Part shown: positions 43,232 to 50,002 of the stretch, one piece after another
Numbering within the stretch: position 1 is the stretch's first letter
How the letters are laid out: each line of letters starts with the position of its first letter
NCBI RefSeq assembly: GCF_000833025.1
Contig: NZ_CP010817.1
Span: forward strand, 434,001 to 498,000
Source of the DNA: Myroides profundi
GTDB taxonomy: Bacteria > Bacteroidota > Bacteroidia > Flavobacteriales > Flavobacteriaceae
Direction of reading: 5' to 3'
DNA length: 64,000 bases
The notes under the pieces: generated by a model
The model's input: the letters and a program-made list of their open reading frames with translations, nothing else
Told to the model about the DNA's origin: nothing
Databases searched by the model: none
Made by a program: the position numbers and the translations under genes

Positions 43232-43338
43232 TTGCTAGGGGATTGCTTGAGGGTTTCTTGCACCTTTCTTCGACAAAAACGCCTTTTGGGCAAGGAAAGT
43301 CCAAGGAATCTCCTAGCAAACCCCTAGAAAGTGCAAGA
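43232..43338. repeat. dispersed palindromic repeat, copy B
   Basis: Reverse-complement copy of 19127-19234; about ten differences by eye over 105 bases. The right half of copy A (from TCGAAGAAAGGTGCAAG to the CTAGCAA end) is identical in both copies. Confidence 0.75.
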
Positions 43339-43531
43339 GGAACATTCTTATTGTATTGGTAAGAATGGAATTCAAAAGTGGTGTGTTGGTTTATAAATTT
43401 TAATTTGTTGGTATGTATTAATTAAAAGATTGTTGTAATAGAGGATTGCTAAAAAGTATTTAATGCGTTAGGAATGACGATAAGTCTTTCTGTAGAGAAT
43501 AGTAATTAAATAGGTAGAGAATATTGTTTTT

Positions 43532-43561
43532 TATCAGTATAAAATAGATATTATACTGATA
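43532..43561. repeat. 11-bp inverted repeat
   Basis: TATCAGTATAA / TTATACTGATA with an 8-base spacer, 100 bases before the integrase remnant. Not followed by a T run, so not a simple terminator. Confidence 0.5.
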
Positions 43562-43666
43562 AAGAAACTTTTTTTCAATCCTAGATAAAGAATTAAACTT
43601 ATATATTAGAGAAGAGTTTAAAGCTCGAAAAGTAGGAGTAGAGATTACTATAATAAAAAATAAGAC

Positions 43667-43870
43667 TTGATAGCTAAAGAGTGTGGTATTAAAACTAAAA
43701 TCACCTTCTATACAGCTCGTCATACTTTTGCTACTTTATCACTAAAAAAAGGTGTAAATTTATACAAGCTTAAACAGGCCTTCGGTCACCAATCTATTAA
43801 AACAACTGAAACTTATGTGGAGGATTTTAATAGAGAAGAGTTGGATGAAGTGTTTGAGAAGTTGTATTAG
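43667..43870 (+). pseudogene. tyrosine recombinase C-terminal remnant
   Basis: 67 codons from a TTG, without the N-terminal three quarters of an integrase. Contains the catalytic end: TARHTFATLSLKKG (Arg and His of box II), FGHQSIKTTETYV with the second His and the nucleophile Tyr. No intact start, DNA-binding domain or first catalytic Arg is present upstream. A decayed integrase of an element that once entered here; near it are palindromic repeats and, 3.5 kb on, tandem tRNA genes. Confidence 0.8.
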
Positions 43871-44257
43871 ATTATAAGGTTGTTTCTTTCTATAATAGCA
43901 ATGATATTTGATCTAAGTTTAAAATATCCTTACTATGTAGGAAGTTGAGTGGACTTTAATTGAGTGTAAAGTATTTGCTATATGATATTAAAAAATGGTA
44001 TAAGAACGATATGTTTTTTGAGTATTATTTGTATATCATTGTGCTTGCAATCGATTATGTAAGTTTTTTTAGAATTGTTTCATTATCCATAAAAGTAACT
44101 TACTAAAGTATTTGATTTTTCAAAAAAATAATTACTTTGGTTTATAGTTTTACACAATACAGATATAAATGTTTTACACGAAATAAAATACCGTTTATTT
44201 CGTGGATTATGATGTTATATACCATACCATAAGTTAAACCATATAAATAAAAAATTC
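43871..44257. other. AT-rich spacer before HEPN gene
   Basis: 387 bases, no coding frame, no repeat or exact -7 element recognised; nearest is TTACTTTG near 44130, which lacks one spacer base. Confidence 0.5.
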
Positions 44258-44740
44258 ATGACTGATTGGAATCTAATTATTCAGGGAAATATTAGTCTCC
44301 TTTGGATACAGGAATGTTTAAAGCCTGAAAATGAAAATAAAACCATAAAGGATTTATTAAATGAATATAGATTAAAAAATGAAAATGTAACAATTCTTAA
44401 TCCTGGTTGTCTTTTCATGGCAGCATATTTATTATTTTTATATCCAAAAGAATCAGAAATAGTTTCAACTAATCTAAGTTTTATAAATACAGGAATTTTT
44501 GATATCATAACTATGGGAGTTAAATCACCTGATGAATCTAAAGAAGAATATATTGTTAGAAGAATAAGAAATTCATTAGCTCATGGAAATTTTGAAATTG
44601 ATGATAATCTAGTTATAACATTTGAAGATAACAACTCAGCTAAGACAAATCTCTTTAGAACAAAAATTCGTTTTAATCAATTTGGTGAACTTATTAATAA
44701 TTTTATGCAAGAATCAAAAAATACAAGGTACAACAAATAA
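44258..44740 (+). CDS. HEPN-family protein (pEK499-p136 type)
   Basis: 160 residues. All-helical, with the HEPN motif R104-N-S-L-A-H109 (Rx4H) in VRRIRNSLAHGNFEI. HEPN domains are often ribonucleases in toxin-antitoxin and antiviral systems; the NSLAHGNF form resembles the family named after plasmid pEK499 p136. Codon use is more AT-rich than the housekeeping genes. The next gene, a nuclease-like protein, starts 200 bases later on the same strand, so a two-part defence unit is possible. No nucleotidyltransferase (MNT) partner is seen. Confidence 0.75.
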   Translation: MTDWNLIIQGNISLLWIQECLKPENENKTIKDLLNEYRLKNENVTILNPGCLFMAAYLLFLYPKESEIVSTNLSFINTGIFDIITMGVKSPDESKEEYIVRRIRNSLAHGNFEIDDNLVITFEDNNSAKTNLFRTKIRFNQFGELINNFMQESKNTRYNK

Positions 44741-44940
44741 AGTGTGTTTTGACAAAATGGCTGGTTTCAGCTAAGATTAAAACTTAATTATATAACTTAC
44801 AAATGCCAATTGTATTGATTTTTTTCTTAAATTCATTCAATTAATTGGCTTTTTCTTACTGTGTCGCTAAATTGAAACTTAACGGTTTAATTTTATTCAC
44901 TGATGTTAAGTCATAAAATGTTAGTAATAATCTTGATAAA

Positions 44941-46557
44941 ATGGCAGTAAAAAACATAAATAACCGTAGTATTTTAACGTATGAGCACGAAGGATTACAA
45001 GAGAACTATTGGCAAGCTATGTCAAATTTAATTGCAACTAAATATGGTCGAAAAACATTTTCTGATAAGGCAATAGTCGAAGAAATTCTAAACGACTGTT
45101 TTAATTATTTTTTAAGTGAGTTTACTAAAATAATAGTTCCTATAAATAAACTATCATTTTATAAATATTGTTTTTTTCTACATGAAGAATCTTTAGAACT
45201 TTTGATAGATTCAAGAAACGGCTTTGATTTAAATGAACACTTAAACGAAGCCGATTTTTCTCGATATCGTCGTATACTTAAATTAATTCTTGAACAAGGT
45301 TGTGATAAAGTTCTGTTTAGTAAACCGAAAGGAACCTTTATTAATCTTATTATATTTCAAGATATTATCCAAAGACTTTTTTATTTAGGTACTTGGTTAT
45401 ATTCTATCGCTGATCACATTGCCTATCAAAAAATGCTTGGAGACGCAAAATTAATAAGCTTTGATGGAAGTGATCTGATTATTGAATGGAAAAATAATTT
45501 TGGTAAATTATATACACATTTATTTACTAATTCATATAAAGATTATGAAAATGCTATATCAGAAGATGCTTTAATAACTGAATTAATTGAAGCTATAAAC
45601 AAGAATTATAATACTGATTATGATTTTGCTTGTGGAGTAATTTTCGAGGTTCAAAAACATCATAGTTCTTCAATTTTTCAAACAATAGAGCCATATGTAT
45701 TACCAATTAATTTAAATAGATATTCCGGTATAGATATGGTAATTGCTAATCAATTTTACGATGGATTGAGTATAACTAAAAATAATAAAATGTCAATTAT
45801 TGATTGTGTATTAAAACCGTATTCTGCTCAACGTTATCTGTTTAGGCCTATTTTGGTTTATAATATTGAAGGACGACAAAGAGCATTTGTTAGCAAAAAT
45901 AAACTTGCAGAAAGCATATATGTTTTAGCTTCAAATGCAATCCAATGGAATACTTTACCCGACAATTGGATGCAAAATCCAGGCATGCAAAAATTTATAA
46001 ATTACAAAGGGAATGAGCATGATAAGGTTTTGGAAGACAAATTTCAACAATCACTTTTACACAACAATTTGAAATTTGCAAGAAATGTAAAAAGTCTCAA
46101 AACTTCGACTCCAAATAATATCAATATCGATAATAGCTCTTGTGGTGAAATTGATTTTATCATAATTAATGAAAAAAAACAAGAAATAGTCATTGCGGAT
46201 TCTAAATATAATAAAGCTCGTTACGAGGGTGTTGGTTATCGTAGTGATTATACAAATTTTATAAAATATGAAAATCAGCTTGAAAAAAAAATTCTATGGA
46301 TAGCAAAAAATATTAAAATTGTAGAATCTCATTTTAAAAAAATATACAACAATCCAACCCTTGAAATTGCAGATTACAATGTTGTAGGAGCTTTTTTTAT
46401 TAATACGCCTACTTTTTACATGTACAATTCAAAATATTGTGTTGTTACTACTTCCAAAATTGAGGACTATCTACAAGGTATAGATATAAATCCGCCAATT
46501 AATATTGAATATGATGGGAAAAATTACAATTTTAGTTATCCATATTTTACAGTTTAA
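44941..46557 (+). CDS. PD-(D/E)XK nuclease-like protein, candidate restriction/defence
   Basis: 538 residues. N-terminal 350 residues are mixed and unrecognised (YFLSEFTKIIVPINKL, LPINLNRYSGIDMVIANQFYDG). From about 361 the order E365 in HDKVLEDKFQQSL, D405 in GEIDFIIINEKKQEI and D420-S-K422 in IVIADSKYNKARYEG gives a PD-(D/E)XK site with normal spacing. This form occurs in restriction endonucleases and other DNA-cutting defence proteins. No methylase or helicase neighbour, so it would need a different way of sparing self DNA. Likely cytosolic. Very AT-rich, fitting lateral transfer. Confidence 0.75.
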   Translation: MAVKNINNRSILTYEHEGLQENYWQAMSNLIATKYGRKTFSDKAIVEEILNDCFNYFLSEFTKIIVPINKLSFYKYCFFLHEESLELLIDSRNGFDLNEHLNEADFSRYRRILKLILEQGCDKVLFSKPKGTFINLIIFQDIIQRLFYLGTWLYSIADHIAYQKMLGDAKLISFDGSDLIIEWKNNFGKLYTHLFTNSYKDYENAISEDALITELIEAINKNYNTDYDFACGVIFEVQKHHSSSIFQTIEPYVLPINLNRYSGIDMVIANQFYDGLSITKNNKMSIIDCVLKPYSAQRYLFRPILVYNIEGRQRAFVSKNKLAESIYVLASNAIQWNTLPDNWMQNPGMQKFINYKGNEHDKVLEDKFQQSLLHNNLKFARNVKSLKTSTPNNINIDNSSCGEIDFIIINEKKQEIVIADSKYNKARYEGVGYRSDYTNFIKYENQLEKKILWIAKNIKIVESHFKKIYNNPTLEIADYNVVGAFFINTPTFYMYNSKYCVVTTSKIEDYLQGIDINPPINIEYDGKNYNFSYPYFTV

Positions 46558-46688
46558 AGACTACTGTTAACCGCGTTAACATTGGTAATAGTGATGTGTT
46601 TTCCTTGTTTCAATGGTAGTAATTGGACTAAACCTTTAATTTATTTCACAACAAAACACAAGTAGTTATTAAATTGATTCTGTAAAAT

Positions 46689-47204
46689 TTGAGTTCTTAT
46701 CATGACCAAGAAACATATTATAATCTATATAAAATTAGTGATGGTTTAGAAGTCTCATTTATTCATACTTTCTTCAAAGATTGGAATAATACATCAAGCG
46801 GTTTTAGTTTTCGAGAGAATGAATTCGCTGTTTCATTTCCATCTGTACTAGAATACTATTCTTTAGAGAAAGATGAACTTAGTAAACTGTGGGAAATAGA
46901 TATAATAAAGTACAAGTCTGAATATAACTTAAGTTGCTTAGTAACTTTAGATGACAATACGATTGTTCTAGGAAAAGGTAAAACCATAGTGATAATTAAT
47001 ATCTCTAAAGAAACCATAGTTAGTGAGGTGAATTTAAATTTGTTAGCTGAAATTAGAGATTTGTATGTAAATAAAGAGCACTTGATTATCTCAACTGATA
47101 AAGAACTTAAAATAATATGCTTAAATAAAATAAAGCATAGACAAATTGGTAGTGTTTATGAAGTTCTAAGAAGAATGTGGGATAAACTTATCAGGATAAA
47201 TTAG
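46689..47204 (+). CDS. hypothetical beta-rich protein, immunity-like
   Basis: 171 residues from a TTG at 46689; an in-frame stop lies 6-9 bases upstream, so the start cannot be much earlier. Strand-turn pattern in the second half (TIVIINISKETIVSEVNL, KEHLIISTDKELKIICLNK) resembles beta-propeller blades and the same region of the 159-residue protein at 606. No signal peptide. Function unknown; possibly an orphan immunity protein or a truncated larger gene. The non-ATG start and accessory setting lower confidence. Confidence 0.5.
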   Translation: MSSYHDQETYYNLYKISDGLEVSFIHTFFKDWNNTSSGFSFRENEFAVSFPSVLEYYSLEKDELSKLWEIDIIKYKSEYNLSCLVTLDDNTIVLGKGKTIVIINISKETIVSEVNLNLLAEIRDLYVNKEHLIISTDKELKIICLNKIKHRQIGSVYEVLRRMWDKLIRIN

Positions 47205-47227
47205 GAGTGAAATATTCTTAAAAAACA

Positions 47228-47262
47228 AACCCCTCACTACCAAGGTAATGAGGGGGTTCTTT
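47228..47262. terminator. bidirectional terminator
   Basis: AACCCCTCA / TGAGGGGGTT arms with A and T runs outside; between the island's last gene and the tRNA pair. Confidence 0.8.
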
Positions 47263-47264
47263 TG

Positions 47265-47338
47265 TGGTCCCACCTGGGCTCGAACCAGGGACTTGCTGAT
47301 TATGAGTCAGCTACTCTAACCAGCTGAGTTATAGGACC
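47265..47338 (-). tRNA. tRNA with CAU anticodon (Met or Ile2), copy 1
   Basis: Minus strand GGTCCTA ... TGGGACC-A with D-arm ACTC-AGCTGGTTA-GAGT, anticodon arm GCTGA-CTCATAA-TCAGC and T-arm CCTGG-TTCGAGC-CCAGG. The anticodon is CAT. Elongator Met versus lysidine-modified Ile2 cannot be told apart with certainty here. Same sequence as copy 2. Confidence 0.92.
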
Positions 47339-47379
47339 AGTAGGTCTTAAAGACCTATGTATTGTATGTGTAATCTTGG

Positions 47380-47453
47380 TGGTCCCACCTGGGCTCGAAC
47401 CAGGGACTTGCTGATTATGAGTCAGCTACTCTAACCAGCTGAGTTATAGGACC
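47380..47453 (-). tRNA. tRNA with CAU anticodon (Met or Ile2), copy 2
   Basis: Identical to copy 1 over all 74 bases; identity extends two or three bases into the flanks, and the pair is separated by 41 bases. Transcribed first on the minus strand. Confidence 0.92.
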
Positions 47454-47522
47454 AGTTAAAACGTGTTTAACGGGTGCAATATTATGGTTTTTTATTGGTT
47501 CATGCAAGAGTTTTAAAAGAAA

Positions 47523-47924
47523 TTATTTAATTTCTTGACATAATTCTATAAGCACCCCATTGGTTGTTTTTGGGTGTAAAAAGGCAACTAATTTATTATC
47601 AGCTCCTTTTTTAGGAATTTCGTTTAATAATGTGAATCCTTCTGCTGCTAATCTTTTCATCTCAGCTTCTATATCTTCTACATCAAAAGCGATATGATGG
47701 ATGCCTTCTCCTTTTTTTTCTAAGAATTTGGCGATAGGGCTATCAGGGTTAGTTGCTTCTAATAGTTCTATTTTATTAGGGCCATTCATAAAGAAAGATG
47801 TTTTTACTCCTTCGCTTTCTACAGCTTCTTCCTTATAAGCTGGAGCACCGAATAGTTTTTCGAATAAGGCATTAGAGGCTTCTAAGTCTTTTACAGCTAT
47901 TCCGATGTGTTCTATTTTTCGCAT
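47523..47924 (-). CDS. mce: methylmalonyl-CoA epimerase
   Basis: 133 residues, vicinal oxygen chelate fold with two beta-alpha-beta-beta-beta modules. Starts MRKIEHIGIAVKDLEASN; HHIAFDVEDIEAEM in the middle and GVLIELCQEIK at the end supply the His, His and Glu metal ligands. Converts (2R)- and (2S)-methylmalonyl-CoA, linking propionate to succinyl-CoA. Downstream of its own -7 element (47950), divergent from rbfA. Cytosolic. Confidence 0.93.
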   Translation of the reverse strand: MRKIEHIGIAVKDLEASNALFEKLFGAPAYKEEAVESEGVKTSFFMNGPNKIELLEATNPDSPIAKFLEKKGEGIHHIAFDVEDIEAEMKRLAAEGFTLLNEIPKKGADNKLVAFLHPKTTNGVLIELCQEIK

Positions 47925-47949
47925 TTCTTAGTGTTTTGGGTTATATAAA

Positions 47950-47957
47950 CAAAGATA
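47950..47957 (-). promoter_or_regulatory. -7 element for mce
   Basis: Minus strand TATCTTTG, 25 bases before the ATG at 47924. Confidence 0.5.
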
Positions 47958-47982
47958 AAAAAGTTTGCTATTCAAAAAATTG

Positions 47983-47990
47983 TATTTTTG
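47983..47990 (+). promoter_or_regulatory. -7 element immediately before rbfA
   Basis: TATTTTTG ends only 4 bases before ATG 47995, leaving almost no leader. Either rbfA has a leaderless mRNA or translation starts at the in-frame ATG 48019. Confidence 0.45.
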
Positions 47991-47994
47991 CATC

Positions 47995-48387
47995 ATGGAA
48001 ACTAATAGACAAAAGAAGATGGGAGCCTTATTGCAAAAAGATATCGTGGATATCTTGCAAGGTGAGGTGCGTAAGAACGGGATAACTAACTTAGTTATTT
48101 CGGTTTCTAAAGTGAATATAACAAGTGATTTATCAGTAGCGAGAGTGTACTTAAGTATCTTCCCTATCGATAAAGGTGAAGAGCTACTAAAAGGGATAAA
48201 ATCTAATGCTCCGCTAATTAAACACGAATTAGCACAGCGAGTAAAACACCAAATGAGAAAGGTGCCAGACTTACTGTTCTACGTGGATGATAGCTTAGAG
48301 TATATCGATCAAATCGACAAAGCGCTTACGGGTGATGAAAACCCTATCGCTAATCCTGACTTATTAGAAAAGAGAAAGAAAAAATAG
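47995..48387 (+). CDS. rbfA: 30S ribosome-binding factor A
   Basis: 130 residues from ATG 47995 (an in-frame TTG at 47965 lies before the promoter and is rejected). Type II KH-like fold: METNRQKKMGALLQKDIVDILQ helix, VISVSKVNITSDLSVARVYLSIFP strands and RVKHQMRKVPDLLFYVDDSLEYI. Helps mature the 16S rRNA 5' end in late 30S assembly. The next gene, a LolC/E-like permease, starts 1 base after its stop, as is usual in Flavobacteriales. Cytosolic. Confidence 0.95.
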   Translation: METNRQKKMGALLQKDIVDILQGEVRKNGITNLVISVSKVNITSDLSVARVYLSIFPIDKGEELLKGIKSNAPLIKHELAQRVKHQMRKVPDLLFYVDDSLEYIDQIDKALTGDENPIANPDLLEKRKKK

Positions 48388-48388
48388 A

Positions 48389-49594
48389 TTGAAGTTTTCC
48401 CTATACATAGCGAAACGTTATGCCTTTAGTAAAAGTAAGAGCAAGGCAATTAATGTTATTACGACAATATCTTCTGTAGGTATTGTGGTGAGTGCTATGG
48501 CTATGTTTATCGTGTTATCGGTATTCAGTGGGTTAAAAGCGTATAGTCTTTCTTTCGTTGATGATTTAGATCCAGATTTAAAAGTTTTTACCCCAAAGGG
48601 TAAAAGCTTTGTAGTCGAGGACAGACAGATTCTGGATTTAGAAGAGTCAGGTTATTTTAAGGGTGTAGCTAAGGTAGTAGAGGATCGCTTGTTGTTTTCG
48701 TTTAAGGATAAGCAGGCAGTCTCTATGATTAAAGGGATTGACTCGGACTTCGTTAATGTGACTGACTTTGACGAAAAGGTAGAGTACGGAAGTTGGCTAG
48801 AACCTGATACGGATGATGCAGTAGTGGGAGTGGGGATGTCTCACCTATTATCTATGGGGCTGTTCGATACAGAGAATGCCTTTGAAGCGCTGGCGTTAAA
48901 ACCTGGCAAAGGAACTATCGAAAATCCTGAAGATGCTTTTATAAAGAGACATTTAAACCCTACAGGTGTGTATGTACTAGGTAACGATGATCTAGATAAT
49001 AAGTATGTGTTCGTCGATATAGATAATGCACGTGCACTACTGAATATACCTACTACTGAGGTGACTAATCTAGAGCTAGCTATCGCTGAGGGAGTATCTG
49101 AAGGTAAAGCTATTCAGAAGATTAAGGAGGTACTCGGTGAAGAGTATATCGTAAAAAATAAAACACAGCTAAACGATGGGTTGTACCGTATGTTGAATAT
49201 GGAGAATCTAGTTGTTTATCTGATATTCGTATTGGTGGTGATTATGGCTCTGTTTACACTAGTAGGGTCTATGATTATGATCATTCTTGAAAAACAGCCT
49301 AATATTAAAACGCTGAACCAAATAGGTGTGCCTGTGAGCGACTTGCGCAAGATATTTTTATTCCAAGGATTAATTATCTGTGTGTTAGGGAGTGTGATAG
49401 GTTTGGTATTAGGAGCTATTGTGGTGTCATTGCAAGTTGCTTTTGGGTTTATTTCTATCCGAGAAGGACTTGCTTATCCAGTTGCTTTTAACTGGGTAAA
49501 TATCTTCGTTGTATTAGTATCTATTATTGTGTTAGGCTTGTTAGCCTCTCTTGTCTCTTCGTCAAGAGTAAATAATAGTTATTTAAAATTATAA
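48389..49594 (+). CDS. LolC/E-like ABC transporter permease (FtsX family)
   Basis: 401 residues with a TTG start, one base after rbfA. Four membrane helices: about 25-47 (VITTISSVGIVVSAMAMFIVL), and three near the C-terminus (VYLIFVLVVIMALFTLVGSMI, LIICVLGSVIGLVLGAIVV, IFVVLVSIIVLGLLASLVSSS), with a large periplasmic domain between them (50-265). Resembles LolC/LolE, which extract lipoproteins from the inner membrane, though the ATPase partner (LolD) is not encoded in this window. Confidence 0.9.
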   Translation: MKFSLYIAKRYAFSKSKSKAINVITTISSVGIVVSAMAMFIVLSVFSGLKAYSLSFVDDLDPDLKVFTPKGKSFVVEDRQILDLEESGYFKGVAKVVEDRLLFSFKDKQAVSMIKGIDSDFVNVTDFDEKVEYGSWLEPDTDDAVVGVGMSHLLSMGLFDTENAFEALALKPGKGTIENPEDAFIKRHLNPTGVYVLGNDDLDNKYVFVDIDNARALLNIPTTEVTNLELAIAEGVSEGKAIQKIKEVLGEEYIVKNKTQLNDGLYRMLNMENLVVYLIFVLVVIMALFTLVGSMIMIILEKQPNIKTLNQIGVPVSDLRKIFLFQGLIICVLGSVIGLVLGAIVVSLQVAFGFISIREGLAYPVAFNWVNIFVVLVSIIVLGLLASLVSSSRVNNSYLKL

Positions 49595-49628
49595 TTTATT
49601 TGCCTTCCTCTTTAGAAGGAAATTGTTA

Positions 49629-49654
49629 GTTCGAAAGCTTATCGAACGTTTTTT
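49629..49654 (+). terminator. weak terminator after LolC/E-like gene
   Basis: GTTCGA / TCGAAC with a 7-base loop followed by TTTTTT (one G in between). Confidence 0.55.
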
Positions 49655-49945
49655 GAATATTCTTTTATTTGATTTATTTACTTATTTGTTGATTTAATTA
49701 GTGTTGTAACTTTTTGATAGCCCGTAGGTAAGCTGTTTTAAAGTTGCGGTATGTGTACTTTACAACTAACTTCTTCTACTTATTGTGAGTATTTTTATGA
49801 AAGAGTCTTTATTTCTTTTTTTTCTGTTATTTTTAAGTAAAAAGCATGTTTTTTTGAAATATTGGTAGTATTTTAATTAACTGTTTGAGGGTGGTATGTG
49901 TGTGATTTAGGAATTTACTATTCCATGTATTAATTGCCATTTTCC

Positions 49946-49953
49946 TACATTTG
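49946..49953 (+). promoter_or_regulatory. -7 element for the SEL1/Hsp90-like operon
   Basis: TACATTTG, 49 bases before ATG 50003; the only consensus match in the gap and so the likely promoter for all four genes. Confidence 0.55.
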
Positions 49954-50002
49954 CTATAAAATGAAAAAGAACTAAAAAAATCAGCTTGTTTACAAGGTAG
50001 TT

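Larger units (their letters stand above)
42933..43666. other. gene-poor left end of accessory island
   Basis: About 730 bases with no intact gene: a terminator (42983), an inverted repeat (43044-43112), dispersed repeat copy B (43232-43338) and another 11-bp inverted repeat (43532-43561). A stretch at about 43585-43660 can be read as ELNLYIREEFKARKVG, perhaps more remains of the integrase or another lost gene. Confidence 0.6.
49595..50002. other. 408-base intergenic region
   Basis: Holds the weak terminator at 49629, an AT-rich middle with nothing visible, and the -7 element at 49946 for the SEL1/Hsp90 operon. A four-codon ATG frame at 49961 is probably meaningless. Confidence 0.55.

Noticed and set aside
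43460..43723. 87-codon minus-strand frame over the integrase remnant
   Set aside because: Low-complexity Ile/Tyr/Asn-rich translation typical of AT-rich non-coding DNA; conflicts with the recombinase reading.
46566..46580. GTTAAC-CGC-GTTAAC palindrome
   Set aside because: A 6-base palindrome repeated once by chance is expected in AT-rich DNA; no partner feature.
47264..47456. 77-base direct repeat that could be taken for a CRISPR
   Set aside because: Only two copies, and each folds as a complete tRNA.
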